Source of the DNA: Phycisphaerales bacterium
GTDB lineage: Bacteria; Planctomycetota; Phycisphaerae; Phycisphaerales; UBA1924
NCBI GenBank assembly: GCA_019744815.1
Contig: JAIEUA010000010.1
Coordinates: 310,001 to 374,000, forward strand
Direction of reading: 5' to 3'
Length of the DNA: 64,000 nucleotides
Shown here: piece by piece, positions 42,923-52,593 of the stretch
Numbering within the stretch: position 1 is the stretch's first letter
Layout: the number at the start of each line of letters is the position of its first letter
Notes under the pieces: generated by a model
Databases searched by the model: none
What the model was told of the DNA's origin: nothing
What the model saw: only the letters and a program-made list of their open reading frames with translations
Position numbers and translations under genes: made by a program

Positions 42923-42952
42923 GGGCGTGGCTCGCGGGCGGCTGACAGCGGA

Positions 42953-43639
42953 TTAGCGCGGGTTCTCGAGGAGCGCCACCGAGTCGCGCCCGAAGCTGCC
43001 GAGGTCGATGGAGACGACCTTCCAGCCGGCGTTCTCGCAGCAGCGGCGCATGGTCTCCTGGTCGTTTCGGGGCCACCAGATCTCGTCGTCGCGCTTGTCC
43101 TTGAAGTCCTTGGGGATGTTGTGGCGGGTAGCCCAGCCGAGGGTGTCGAGCTTCTTCCAATCGCCGTAATGCTGGATGGCGATCCCGCCGGGCTTCACCT
43201 TCTTGCGCGCGTTGGTGAGGACGGTCTGGATGTCGGCCGAGTTGTTGTGGCAGAGCACGCCGAGGGAGAAGAAGAGATCGAAGGAGGCGTCGGGCACCGG
43301 GGCCATGGTGTTGTCGGTGACCTGATGGCAGGTCAGGCGGCCGTCGTAGAGCTTGGGCTGGAGCCACTGCGACACGTCCTGGAAATCGACGGTGTGCAGC
43401 TCGCCCTTGGGCAGGTACTTGAGCAGCGAGCGGCTCCACGAGCCGCGGCCGGGGCCGAGCTCGAGGACCTTGGAGTCGGGCCGCAGACGGGGCTTGACCT
43501 CGCGCATGAAGAAACGCCGGTAGGAGCCGACGATCTGGCGCTCTTCCTCGCGCCGGTGCTTGTCCGGGAACCAGGCGAGCACGTCGCCGCTGGAGTAGCC
43601 GTAGTGGAATTCTTTGCGAAGCCAATCGAGCGTGGGCAT
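42953..43639 (-). CDS. Class I SAM-dependent methyltransferase
   Basis: 228 residues. SAM loop SKVLELGPGRGSWSRSLLKYL at about 55-75, then ELHTVDFQDVSQWLQ with the acidic contact, FDLFFSLGVLCHNNSADIQTVLTNARKKVKPGGIAIQHYGDW (motifs II-III). The rest is specific. It is placed 30 bases upstream of the CgeB-like gene, both minus strand, so probably one operon for a glycan step. The stretch between it and asnB (43640-43752) shows no feature. Confidence 0.87.
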   Translation of the reverse strand: MPTLDWLRKEFHYGYSSGDVLAWFPDKHRREEERQIVGSYRRFFMREVKPRLRPDSKVLELGPGRGSWSRSLLKYLPKGELHTVDFQDVSQWLQPKLYDGRLTCHQVTDNTMAPVPDASFDLFFSLGVLCHNNSADIQTVLTNARKKVKPGGIAIQHYGDWKKLDTLGWATRHNIPKDFKDKRDDEIWWPRNDQETMRRCCENAGWKVVSIDLGSFGRDSVALLENPR

Positions 43640-43752
43640 GCAGTCGTCTCCCGCGAAGTGGGGATTCTACGAACCCTGCCGCGCACGCGGAAGGTCGGTG
43701 CGACCGCCAATTTGCAGGCGATCTGGACCCCGCGGCGAGGCGCGCCTCGTGT

Positions 43753-45699
43753 TCAGCGGCCCAGCACCCGTCGAAGCCAGATCTCGAGCACCGCGGCCTT
43801 GAAGACCAGGGGCATGATCTCGCCCGGGCGCACGCCCTCGCGGACGAGCTTCTCTGCCGCCTCGGCCCGCAGAATCCCGCGCTGGACCAGCTCGCCCTCG
43901 GGGAGCAGATGACCGAACTTGGCGGTGAGCGAAGCGACCCACGTCTGCGTTGGCGGCGAGAAGCCGCGCTTGGGCCGCGTCAAGACCCAGGGCGGGAGCA
44001 CGTCTTCCATCACCTGCCGCAGCCAGTGCTTCGGCGGCAGATGGTCGTCCCGCTGCGTCTTGCGAAGACCGATCACGGTCTCGGCGAGGCGGTAATCCGA
44101 CAGCGGCAGCCGAGCCTCGACCGAGCTTGCCATCGTGAGGCGATCGCCCTGGGCGAAGCCGTTCTCGCGGAGGTAGATGTCGATGATCTGCTGGGTCGCC
44201 GCGAGGTCCGCGCGAGGCGGATCGGACTCGTACGTGAACCACCGATGCGGCGGCGTCTGTTCCACCGCGCTGAGGAAATCGCGCGTGAACAACCACTCGG
44301 TCGATGCCGCGACGCGCGAGAAGTCGGGCGTGATGTCGTAGAAGACGCACTGGCCTTTGGGGCTTCTGAGATCGCGCCGGATCGTCGGCCAGGCGTGAGA
44401 GAGGCCGCCGAGCGAGCGGGCCCAGGGACGCCTGCCGCCCATCTGCGCGACGGACTTGAAGGGCGAATAGGACAAGAAGCCCTTCGCCCGCGATGATCGG
44501 AATCGCCGCTTGCGTTCGGTTTCCTTCACCGCGTCGCGCACCCACGGGTAGCCCCAGAAGAGCTCGTCGCCGCCGTGGCCGAGTAGGAGCACCGGCACGC
44601 CCGCCTGACGCGACGCCCGCGCGACGGCGAAGTATCCCTGGCCCGAGATGTCCGCGATCGGATCATCGCGAGCGATCACCATGTCGACGAACTGATCGAG
44701 CATCTCTCGCTCGTCGATCTCGATCGGGTGGAACGGGATGCCCAGGTGATCGGCGAGCGCCTTCGCGTCGGCCCGCTCGTCGCACTCGGGCCTGCCCTTG
44801 TAGCCGACGGTGAAGGCGTGAATCTCGCCCTTGCCGGTCTCCTTGGCCGCCCGGGCCGCGAGCAGCGCGATGAGGCTGGAATCCAGCCCGCTGCTGAGCG
44901 CGACACCGACGGGCACATCGGAGCGGATGATGAGCCGCGAGACTTCGTCGAGCTGTTGCTCGACTAACTGCCGCGGATCACCGTCGAGGGCCGGAGCATC
45001 GAGCAGGTTCCAGTAGCTGCGTTCGGTCGAGCGGACCTTGCCGGCCTCGTCGCGCTCGAGCACAAGGAGGTGCCCGGCGCGCAGCTTGCGAACGTGCTTG
45101 AAGGGCGTCAGCGGCTCGACCGGGTACGCGAAATGGAAATAGTCGTTGATCGCCGCCGCGTCCAGCTCGGGCGGGATCCCGCCGCTCGACGCCGCACCGG
45201 CCATCAGCGTGCGCAGCTCCGACGCGAAGACGACGACGCCGTCGGCCTCGTACACGTACAGCGGCTTCTCGCCCAGCCGATCACGGAACACGACCAGCCT
45301 CTGACGTTTCGCGTCCCACAGCGCCCCCGCGTACATGCCGCGGAGGTGCTGGACGAAGTCGTCGCCGTGCTCCTCGTACAGGTGAGCGACGGTCTCGCAG
45401 TCGCTGCTGGTCCGGAACCGGTGGCCGCGTCGCTCCAATTCCGCCCGCAGCTCGACGAAGTTGTACACCTCGCCGTTGCAGACGAGGGTCACCGACTTGT
45501 CTTCGTTGTACAGCGGCTGCTGCCCACCGGCGAGGTCGATGATGCTCAGCCGCACCATGCCCATGGTCACCGGGCCGTCGACGAACGTTCCTTGTCCGTC
45601 GGGTCCGCGGTGGGGCATCGCGCACAACATGGCCTTGAGTGATGCCCGATCCGCCTCACCCACGCCCGTCGCCCGGAAGATGCCCGCGATCCCGCACAT
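43753..45699 (-). CDS. asnB: Asparagine synthase (glutamine-hydrolysing), class II amidotransferase
   Basis: 648 residues. Cys2 in MCGIAGIF is the glutaminase nucleophile once Met is removed. CNGEVYNF (about 74-81) and SSDCETVAHLY are substrate elements. The synthetase half has the pyrophosphatase loop LSSGLDSSLIALLA at about 268-281, and LLLGHGGDELFWGYP near 380. Many homologues in polysaccharide clusters amidate sugar acids rather than make asparagine, and the location among glycan genes suggests this; the sequence alone does not decide. It is 46 bases downstream of the serA stop on the same strand. Confidence 0.92.
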   Translation of the reverse strand: MCGIAGIFRATGVGEADRASLKAMLCAMPHRGPDGQGTFVDGPVTMGMVRLSIIDLAGGQQPLYNEDKSVTLVCNGEVYNFVELRAELERRGHRFRTSSDCETVAHLYEEHGDDFVQHLRGMYAGALWDAKRQRLVVFRDRLGEKPLYVYEADGVVVFASELRTLMAGAASSGGIPPELDAAAINDYFHFAYPVEPLTPFKHVRKLRAGHLLVLERDEAGKVRSTERSYWNLLDAPALDGDPRQLVEQQLDEVSRLIIRSDVPVGVALSSGLDSSLIALLAARAAKETGKGEIHAFTVGYKGRPECDERADAKALADHLGIPFHPIEIDEREMLDQFVDMVIARDDPIADISGQGYFAVARASRQAGVPVLLLGHGGDELFWGYPWVRDAVKETERKRRFRSSRAKGFLSYSPFKSVAQMGGRRPWARSLGGLSHAWPTIRRDLRSPKGQCVFYDITPDFSRVAASTEWLFTRDFLSAVEQTPPHRWFTYESDPPRADLAATQQIIDIYLRENGFAQGDRLTMASSVEARLPLSDYRLAETVIGLRKTQRDDHLPPKHWLRQVMEDVLPPWVLTRPKRGFSPPTQTWVASLTAKFGHLLPEGELVQRGILRAEAAEKLVREGVRPGEIMPLVFKAAVLEIWLRRVLGR

Positions 45700-45717
45700 G
45701 GAGACGAGCGTACGCGC

Positions 45718-45745
45718 GGCGGGGCCTGGAAGGCCCCGCCCCCGG
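45718..45745. repeat. Intergenic palindrome, family B
   Basis: GCGGGGCCTGGAAGGCCCCGC followed by CCCCGGC: perfect GGGGCC/GGCCCC arms. It fills most of the 46-base gap between the serA stop and the asnB start. Confidence 0.8.
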
Positions 45746-46993
45746 CTACCAAAGCAGCCGCACGCGGATCGTCTCGGGGATCTCCGTGAGCTTCTTCTGG
45801 ATCGCCACGCCGTCGGTCGGGTCGACGTCGAGGACGACGTAGCCGATCTCTTCGTTGGTACGCAGATACTCGGCGGAGATGTTCGCGTTCATCCCCGCGA
45901 TCAGGGCGTGCATCTTGCTCAAGACGCCGGGGACGTTCTTATGGAAGTGCAGAATGCGGTGCGGCCGCTTGGCTTTCTCGGTCGCCGACGCCTGCTCGGG
46001 CAGATCGACCTCCGGTACGTTGACCGCGCCGCTGGTGCTGCCGACGTTGATGAACTTGATCAGCTTGTCGCACACGTCCTCGGCGATCGAGGCCTGGGCC
46101 TCTTCGGTGCTGCCGCCGACGTGGGGCGTGAGCAGCACGTTGGCCAAACCCTGCAGCGGGCTCTCGAAGCGGTCGCCCTTGCCCGCCGGCTCATCCGGGA
46201 ACACATCGAGGGCCGCACCCGCCAAGTGCCCGCTCTTGAGCGCCGCCGCCAGAGCGTTCACGTCGACCACGCTGCCGCGGGCGTTGTTGATGAGGTACGA
46301 GCCCTTCTTCATGCGGGCGATCTCGGCCTTGCCCAGCATGTTCTTGGTGGCGTTGGTCGCGGGGACGTGCAGCGTCACCACGTCGCTGACCTCGAGCAGT
46401 TCCTTGAGTGAGCGCACGGCGCGAGCGTTGCCGAGGGCCATCTTGGGGATGATGTCGAAGAAGACCACCCGCATGCCCATCGCCTCGGCCAATACGCTGA
46501 CCTGGCTGCCGATGTGCCCGTAGCCGACGATGCCGATGGTGCGGCCGCGGACCTCGTGTGAGCCCGCCGCGGACTTGTCCCACTCGCCCTTGTGCATCTG
46601 AAGGGTCTTGTCCCCCAGGCAGCGGTGGAGCGCGATGGTCTCAGCGATCGTCAGTTCGGCGACGCTGCGGGTGTTGCTGAACGGGGAGTTAAAGACCGCC
46701 ACGCCCCGCTCACACGCGTCCTTGAGCGCGACCTGATTGGTCCCGATGCAGAAGCACCCGACCGTCAGCAGCTTGGGGGCCGCGGCCAGAATTGACGGCA
46801 TCACCTCGCTCTTGCTGCGGATGCCGAGCACGTGGGCGTCCTTCACGAGAGAAGCAAGCTTCTTCTCGTCGGGCGCGCCGGCCATGGTCTGGACGTTGAA
46901 ACCCTCGGCCCCGAGCATCTCCACCGCGCGGGGGTGGATGGACTCGACGAGCACGACGTTGATCTTGTTCTTTGGAAAGGAAGTCTTGGCCAT
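45746..46993 (-). CDS. serA: D-3-phosphoglycerate dehydrogenase
   Basis: 415 residues from the ATG at 46993 (MAKTSFPKNKINVVLVESIHPRAVEML), close to the 410-residue E. coli type. It oxidises 3-phosphoglycerate to start serine synthesis. NAD motif GIVGYGHIGSQVSVLAEAMG at about 158-177, catalytic Arg in NNARGSVVDVNALAAAL, Glu in DVFPDEPAG and His in LLTPHVGGST. A C-terminal ACT domain (about 335-415, RILHFHKNVPGVLSKMHALIAGMNANISAEYL) implies feedback control by serine. Likely transcribed into asnB. A divergent alpha-mannosidase gene starts 93 bases away. Confidence 0.95.
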   Translation of the reverse strand: MAKTSFPKNKINVVLVESIHPRAVEMLGAEGFNVQTMAGAPDEKKLASLVKDAHVLGIRSKSEVMPSILAAAPKLLTVGCFCIGTNQVALKDACERGVAVFNSPFSNTRSVAELTIAETIALHRCLGDKTLQMHKGEWDKSAAGSHEVRGRTIGIVGYGHIGSQVSVLAEAMGMRVVFFDIIPKMALGNARAVRSLKELLEVSDVVTLHVPATNATKNMLGKAEIARMKKGSYLINNARGSVVDVNALAAALKSGHLAGAALDVFPDEPAGKGDRFESPLQGLANVLLTPHVGGSTEEAQASIAEDVCDKLIKFINVGSTSGAVNVPEVDLPEQASATEKAKRPHRILHFHKNVPGVLSKMHALIAGMNANISAEYLRTNEEIGYVVLDVDPTDGVAIQKKLTEIPETIRVRLLW

Positions 46994-47086
46994 GGAGGCG
47001 GATTGTTGGGGGTGGAGGCCTACAGAGTCGGCATTTTCGCGGAGCAACTCAAGGCCACTCAGGAGCGATCCCTACCGTTTTGTCCC

Positions 47087-50000
47087 ATGAAGGAACTGGA
47101 AATCCAGCTCAAGCGCTTCGCCGTGGTCCTGCGCGATGTTGTCGAGCCGCTGGTCTATCCCGCCGCGGCACCGCTCGAGGCCCACGCCGCGGTCTTCGCG
47201 GACATCAAGTCGCCGCCGCCGTCGGCCGAGGACGCGCTCAAGCTCTCCTTCAGCCCCGTCAAGCCCGGCTGGCGCTGGGGACCCAAGTGGGCCACCGCCT
47301 GGTTCAAGGTGAAGGGCACCGTTCCCAAGGATTTCGCAGGCAAGCGGGTTGTTCTGCGCTTCAGCACCGCCACCGAAGGCCTGGTCTGGCGCAAAGAGAA
47401 GACCGGCTGGTCCCCGATCCACGGCCTTGACGTCAATCGCGACGCCCTCCGCCTCTTCGACAAGGCCAAGGGCGGCGAAGCCATCGACGAACTCATCGAA
47501 GCCGCCTGCAACCATCCCTTCGGCGTCACGGGATTCGAGTGGGACGATCCCGAAGTCCATGCCCGCTGGAGCTCCACCGAACCCGGCCGCCTTGATCGCT
47601 GCGAAGTCGCGGTTCTGGACGACGAGGCTTGGATGCTTCGCCAGCGCTTCGCCTTTGCGCTGGGCCTGCTCAAGGAACTCCCGCTCGATTCCACCCGAGC
47701 CGGAGAGTTGATCGCCGCGCTCGCTCGCGCCAGCAACGCGCTCGCAACGTCGCACAACATCGCCGCCGCCTCCGCGATCCTCGCCGAAGTCCTCTCGCAC
47801 CCCGCCGCCGGCAGCGCGACGCGTTGCACCGCCGTGGGCCACGCCCATCTCGACACCGCGTGGCTCTGGCCCATCCGCGAGACCAAGCGCAAGTGCCTCC
47901 GCACCTTCAGCAACCAGCTCGCGCTGATGGATCGCTATCCCGACTATCGCTTCCTCTGCTCGCAGGCTCAGCAATACGCCTGGGTCGAGCAGCAGGCGCC
48001 CGCGCTCTTCGAGCAGGTGAAGAAACGCGTGAAGGACGGCCGCTGGGAGCCCAACGGCGGCATGTGGATCGAGCCCGACGTCAACTGCATCTCGGGTGAA
48101 TCGCTCGTCCGTCAGATCCACCACGGCGTCGGCTACTGGTCCAGCCGCTTCGGTGCCGCCGCGACTCAGTCCTTCCTCTTCCTTCCTGACACCTTTGGTT
48201 TCGGAGCAAGCCTGCCACAGATCATGAAGCTCAGCGGGCTCGACACCTTCATCACCAACAAGCTCCACTGGAACGCGATCAACACCTTCCCGCACACCAC
48301 CTTCCGCTGGCGCGGCATCGACGGCACCGAGGTCCTCGCCCACAACACCCCCGGCATGGACTACAACGCCGTCAACACGCCCAAGGAACTCCGCCGCGGC
48401 GAGGCGACGCACAAAGACAAGCACATCACGATCCCGGCGAAGAAGGGCGACGCCGCCAAGACCGACACCGCCCGCTGGCTCCAGCCCTTCGGCTACGGCG
48501 ACGGCGGCGGCGGCGCCACCGACTGGAGCATCCAGTTCGCGCAGTTCGCCTCCAACTGCGACGGCCTGCCCCGCGCGACTCTCGGACGCGCCGACGACTT
48601 CTGCAAAGCCCTCCACGCCGACCGCGACAAGCTCCGCTCCATCGGCGAGGACTTCCCGCTTCTCGACGGCGAGCTGTACCTCGAACTCCACCGCGGCACC
48701 TTGACCACACAAGCCTGGAACAAGCGCCTCAACCGCGAGTGCGAAGAATCGCTGCGGGCTATTGAGTGGCTGACGTTTGCCTCGCCGGCGGAAGCCAACG
48801 CGATGACCGATCGTGCCGCGGGCAAGCTCGATGAGCTCTGGAAGATCGTGCTGCTCAATCAGTTCCACGACATCCTGCCCGGTTCGTCGATCGCTTGGGT
48901 GTACGAGGACTCGCGGCGCGACTACGCCCATGTGGCCCGCGTCACCGAGCAACTGCTCAAGAAGGCCACCAACGCCTGGGTGGGGCCGCTCGACACCAAG
49001 GGCGCGTCCCGCCCGCTCGCGGTCTTCAATGCGGCCAGCCACACCCGCAGCGGCGTTGTCGACGCGATGAATGAGATCGGCGAGCTGGAGCCGGTGTACT
49101 GCAAGAACATCCCCGCGCTGGGCGTCAAGGTCGTCGATCGGGCCAAGCCTGAAGGTGTGGTGCCGGTGTCGGTGAAGGGCAAGGACCTCGGCGCGAAAGA
49201 CAAGGGCGTCATCACCCTCAGCAACGGGATCGTCTCGGCCTCGATCGACAGCCGCGGCATCGTCACCCGTCTCGATCGGGTTGGCACGCCGACCACCTTC
49301 GATCACGCGAGCGACAGCCGCGTTGTCCTCAACGAGCTCCGACTCTTTGACGACCGCCCGGTGATGTGGGACGCTTGGGATATCGACCACTACTACGAGG
49401 AGTCGATGCGGGTCGCGAGCGTTCCCGCGGCGCTCAAGATCGTCGAGTCTTCGCCGCTTCGCGTCGTGCTGGAGCGCACCCAGAAGCTCGGCAAGGCGAG
49501 CAGCATCACCCAGGATTTCATCCTCACCGCCGGATCGTCGCGGCTGGAGATCCGCAGCCGCGTCTCGTGGCGCGAGGATCACACCATGCTCCGGGCCTCG
49601 TTCGCGACCGGGATCTCGGGGAGCCACTGCACCACCGGCTGCCACTTCGGCCATCTCACCCGCCCCACTACCCGCAACAACAGCCAAGAACGGGCCCGGT
49701 TCGAGTTCCCCGCCCACGGCTGGCTCGATCTGGCCGAGCGCCACCGGGGGCTCGCGCTTCTGACTAAGGCCAAGTTCGGCCACTCCTGCCACGACGGCGT
49801 GATCGGGGTCTCGCTGCTCCGGTCGCCGACGCACCCCGATCCGAGCGCCGATCGGGGCGACCACGAGTTCGGCTACGCCCTTTTGCCCCACGAGGGCGAC
49901 TGGCGTGCGGCGGGCGTGCATCGCGAGGCCGAGGACCTGCATGCACCGCTCTTCGCGGAAGGACTGAACGCCGAGGAGAAGGGGGAATGTCGCGAATGGG

Positions 50001-50269
50001 CACCGATCGCGATCTCGGCAGATGGCTGCGACGTCCAGGTGAGCGCGATCAACCGCTCGATCGACGGGAAGCGGCTCGTCGTGCGGCTCTTTGAGTCCCA
50101 CGGCTCCCGCGGCACGGTTCGCGTGAAGTGGAACCTGCCGGTGAAGTCCGTCCACGCGGTCGACCTGCTGGAACGAGCGCTGCAGGACGTCGAGATCACC
50201 CACGCCGGCGATACGACGACCATCGCCGTCCGCCCGTTCCAGATCGTCACCCTTGCGGCGACCCAATAA
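47087..50269 (+). CDS. Alpha-mannosidase, GH38
   Basis: 1060 residues from the ATG at 47087; earlier frame is shadow. GH38 features: GHAHLDTAWLWPIRETKRKC at about 250-270 (zinc-binding His and Asp), RWEPNGGMWIEPDVNCISGESLVRQ at about 319-343 with the metal/nucleophile Asp region, LHWNAINTFPHTTFRWRGIDGTEVL, and LNQFHDILPGSSI near 590 (zinc His). A C-terminal beta-sandwich of about 350 residues follows. It hydrolyses alpha-mannosides; no signal peptide is seen, so it is probably cytoplasmic and trims imported or recycled glycans. No adjacent transporter. Confidence 0.95.
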   Translation: MKELEIQLKRFAVVLRDVVEPLVYPAAAPLEAHAAVFADIKSPPPSAEDALKLSFSPVKPGWRWGPKWATAWFKVKGTVPKDFAGKRVVLRFSTATEGLVWRKEKTGWSPIHGLDVNRDALRLFDKAKGGEAIDELIEAACNHPFGVTGFEWDDPEVHARWSSTEPGRLDRCEVAVLDDEAWMLRQRFAFALGLLKELPLDSTRAGELIAALARASNALATSHNIAAASAILAEVLSHPAAGSATRCTAVGHAHLDTAWLWPIRETKRKCLRTFSNQLALMDRYPDYRFLCSQAQQYAWVEQQAPALFEQVKKRVKDGRWEPNGGMWIEPDVNCISGESLVRQIHHGVGYWSSRFGAAATQSFLFLPDTFGFGASLPQIMKLSGLDTFITNKLHWNAINTFPHTTFRWRGIDGTEVLAHNTPGMDYNAVNTPKELRRGEATHKDKHITIPAKKGDAAKTDTARWLQPFGYGDGGGGATDWSIQFAQFASNCDGLPRATLGRADDFCKALHADRDKLRSIGEDFPLLDGELYLELHRGTLTTQAWNKRLNRECEESLRAIEWLTFASPAEANAMTDRAAGKLDELWKIVLLNQFHDILPGSSIAWVYEDSRRDYAHVARVTEQLLKKATNAWVGPLDTKGASRPLAVFNAASHTRSGVVDAMNEIGELEPVYCKNIPALGVKVVDRAKPEGVVPVSVKGKDLGAKDKGVITLSNGIVSASIDSRGIVTRLDRVGTPTTFDHASDSRVVLNELRLFDDRPVMWDAWDIDHYYEESMRVASVPAALKIVESSPLRVVLERTQKLGKASSITQDFILTAGSSRLEIRSRVSWREDHTMLRASFATGISGSHCTTGCHFGHLTRPTTRNNSQERARFEFPAHGWLDLAERHRGLALLTKAKFGHSCHDGVIGVSLLRSPTHPDPSADRGDHEFGYALLPHEGDWRAAGVHREAEDLHAPLFAEGLNAEEKGECREWAPIAISADGCDVQVSAINRSIDGKRLVVRLFESHGSRGTVRVKWNLPVKSVHAVDLLERALQDVEITHAGDTTTIAVRPFQIVTLAATQ

Positions 50270-50362
50270 CACGCCAATAAAACACGCTAGACGACTTCCC
50301 TGATCGCGGCCCAACCCGCCCCGCATCCACCATCTCCCCCGCACCGAACCCTACCCTCAGCC

Positions 50363-51499
50363 GTGCTGCGGATCGCGCTCCAGATGCTCTTCGGCGATCG
50401 CACGAAGTACCTCACCCTCGTGCTCTCGCTCGCGTTTGCCACCATGCTGATGAACCAGCAGGGTGCGATCTTTCTTGGTCTGCTCACCCAAGCCACCGGC
50501 CCGCTCCAGAATGTGGGCCAGGCCGATCTGTGGGTCGTCGATCCCAGCACCGAGTGGATCGCCGAGTACCGCCCGCTCTCGGACAGCAAGCTGCAACGGG
50601 TCCGTAGCGTCGAGGGCGTGGCGTGGGCCGAGCCCTTCTTCAGCAACTTCGCGATCACCGAGCTCATCAGCGGCACGTTCAAGCGGGTCCAGATCATCGG
50701 CATCAGCCGTACCACCCTCGCGGGGCGTCCGCCGGAGATGATCGAAGGGCGGATCGAGGACCTGTGGACCCCCGACGCGATCATCGTCGAGCAGCGCAGC
50801 CGCGCCAAGCTCGGCAACGTCAACGTCGGCGACGTGATCAAGATCAACGACAAGCGTGCCGTGGTTGTCGGCTTCTGCAAGGCGAAGCAGGGCTTTGAGA
50901 GCAACGCCATCATCTACACCACCTACGACAACGCCCTGCGGTTCACGCCGGTGGGACGCAAGGCCATCAGCTTCATCCTCGTCCGCGCCAAGGAAGGAGT
51001 TGACGTCCGCACCGTCCAGGCCCGCATCAACACCCTCGACGACGTGATGGCCCTGACCACCGACGAGTTCCGCATCAACACCATGCGGTTCATCACCGTC
51101 GCCACGGGCATCGGGTTCAACTTCGGCATCACGATTGCGCTGGGGTTCGTGGTGGGCCTGCTTCTGTCGGCGAGTGTCTTCTACCAGTTCACGCTGGAGA
51201 ATCTCCGGCAATTCGCGACGCTCAAGGCCCTGGGGGCGTCCGCTCGCCTGCTCGCGTGCATGGTGCTCTTGCAGGCCTTCGTGGTCGGGTGCATCGGCTA
51301 TGGCATCGGCGTCGGGTTGGCCGGCGCGTTCACTCTGCTCACCAAGTACTCCGAAAGCGAGCTCTCGGCCCAGTTGCCGTGGGAGCTGCTGCTCATCTCG
51401 CTGGTGGCGATGATTCTGACGGTGATGCTGGGCAGCGTGCTCAGCCTGCGCCGCGTCGTGTTTGTCAGCCCCGGAGCGGTCTTCAGTTCGGCCGCGTGA
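50363..51499 (+). CDS. ABC transporter permease, DevC/FtsX family
   Basis: 378 residues, GTG start at 50363. One N-terminal membrane segment (YLTLVLSLAFATMLMNQQGAIFLGLL), a large extracytoplasmic domain (about 45-245, QADLWVVDPSTEW...), then three C-terminal segments (about 250-275, 295-325, 335-365), the FtsX/MacB layout. The wording MNQQGAIFLGLL and ENLRQFATLKALGASARLL is typical of DevC. It is partnered with the HlyD-like adaptor gene 25 bases downstream. The expected ATP-binding subunit is not next to it, so it is encoded elsewhere. Probably exports a lipid, glycolipid or peptide. Confidence 0.88.
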   Translation: MLRIALQMLFGDRTKYLTLVLSLAFATMLMNQQGAIFLGLLTQATGPLQNVGQADLWVVDPSTEWIAEYRPLSDSKLQRVRSVEGVAWAEPFFSNFAITELISGTFKRVQIIGISRTTLAGRPPEMIEGRIEDLWTPDAIIVEQRSRAKLGNVNVGDVIKINDKRAVVVGFCKAKQGFESNAIIYTTYDNALRFTPVGRKAISFILVRAKEGVDVRTVQARINTLDDVMALTTDEFRINTMRFITVATGIGFNFGITIALGFVVGLLLSASVFYQFTLENLRQFATLKALGASARLLACMVLLQAFVVGCIGYGIGVGLAGAFTLLTKYSESELSAQLPWELLLISLVAMILTVMLGSVLSLRRVVFVSPGAVFSSAA

Positions 51500-51524
51500 G
51501 TTGGTTCTGTTGCGAAGGAACGCC

Positions 51525-52574
51525 ATGATCCGCTGGTTCACCATCATCCTCTCGCTCCTGGGCCTCGCGGTCGGCATGTTCGCCGTCGCCGTCGGCAAGA
51601 CCGAGATCCCCAACCCGCCGCTCGCTCGCCCCGCGAGCGTGAACCCCTTCGGCAAGGGCATCGCGGCCCTGGGCATCGTCGAGCCCTCCGGGCGCGCCAT
51701 CGAGATCGCCTCGGCGGATCCGGGCCTCGTTGCAGAGGTTCTCGTCGATGTGGGCGACCGGGTGCAGAAGGACCAGGTGCTCATGCGGCTCGACAGCCGC
51801 GCAATCGACTCGCAGATCGTCGCCGCGCAGGGTGAATTGGCCGCGAGCCAGGCCGAGGTCGACCGCTGGCACGCGATCCCGCGGGCCGAGGACGTTCCTC
51901 CCTTGGAGGCCGCGCTGCTGCGCGCCAAGGCCACGCTCGCCGACGCCGAGGACAAGCTCAAGCGCTCGATGGACGCGGTGAAGAGCGGCGCGATGTCGGC
52001 CCGCGATGTCGCTTCGTCCGAGTCGGCGGTGGAAGTGTCGCGGGCTGAGGTCGCGAGCGCGCAGGCCAATCTCGACCGCCTGAAAGCCGGCGGGTGGAAG
52101 GCTGATCTGGTCGTCGCCGAGGCCGCGGCACAGAGCGTCAAGGCCCGCATCCAATCGCTGGAAGTCCTGAAGGACCGTCTCATCGTCCGCGCCCCGCGCG
52201 ACGCAACGGTGCTCCGCCGCGAGGTTGAACCGGGTGAGTACATCCTCGGCCCGCTCAGTCGCACCCGGGCCCCGTTGGTGCTCGGCGATCTGACCAGGCT
52301 CAACGTCCGCGCCCAGGTCGACGAAGAAGACATCGGCCTGATCGCGATGAGCTCCAAGGCCGTGGGGCGAACCCGCGGCGCGGTGCAGCGCGAGCTCGAA
52401 CTCAAGATCGTCCGCATCGAGCCTTACGCCCGCCCCAAGCCGACTCTCTCGGGGGCGAACACCGAACGCGTCGACACCCGGGTGATCGATGTGGTTCTCG
52501 AAGTCGCGAATCCCGCCGACGCTCGCATCGTCCCCGGCCAGGCCATCGACGTCTTCATCGATTCGGCCAAGTAA
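51525..52574 (+). CDS. HlyD/DevB-type periplasmic adaptor (membrane fusion protein)
   Basis: 349 residues from the ATG at 51525 (AAGGAA upstream). N-terminal anchor (IILSLLGLAVGMFAVAVG), then GIVEPSGRAIEIASADPGLVAEVLVDVGDRVQKDQVLMRLDSR (lipoyl-like half, about 48-90), a coiled-coil hairpin (about 93-205, QIVAAQGELAASQAEVDRW ... SAQANLDRLKAG), the second lipoyl half (LIVRAPRDATVLRREVEPGEYI) and a beta-barrel domain. It links the DevC-type permease to an outer-membrane channel. The following 175 bases are packed with palindromic repeats. Confidence 0.88.
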   Translation: MIRWFTIILSLLGLAVGMFAVAVGKTEIPNPPLARPASVNPFGKGIAALGIVEPSGRAIEIASADPGLVAEVLVDVGDRVQKDQVLMRLDSRAIDSQIVAAQGELAASQAEVDRWHAIPRAEDVPPLEAALLRAKATLADAEDKLKRSMDAVKSGAMSARDVASSESAVEVSRAEVASAQANLDRLKAGGWKADLVVAEAAAQSVKARIQSLEVLKDRLIVRAPRDATVLRREVEPGEYILGPLSRTRAPLVLGDLTRLNVRAQVDEEDIGLIAMSSKAVGRTRGAVQRELELKIVRIEPYARPKPTLSGANTERVDTRVIDVVLEVANPADARIVPGQAIDVFIDSAK

Positions 52575-52593
52575 GAGTGGCCCGCTCGTCGGG

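Noticed and set aside
45746..50269. serA and the alpha-mannosidase gene as a shared pathway
   Set aside because: They are divergent with a 93-base gap but have no metabolic link; proximity alone is not evidence.
47072..50344. A 1090-codon open frame opposite the alpha-mannosidase gene
   Set aside because: Same reason: the forward strand encodes a complete GH38 enzyme with all motifs, and the reverse frame has shadow composition.
50357..52417. A 686-codon open frame opposite the DevC/DevB genes
   Set aside because: Ser/Arg-rich in one half and His/Asp/Glu-rich in the other, with no recognisable fold; the forward-strand permease and adaptor are clear.
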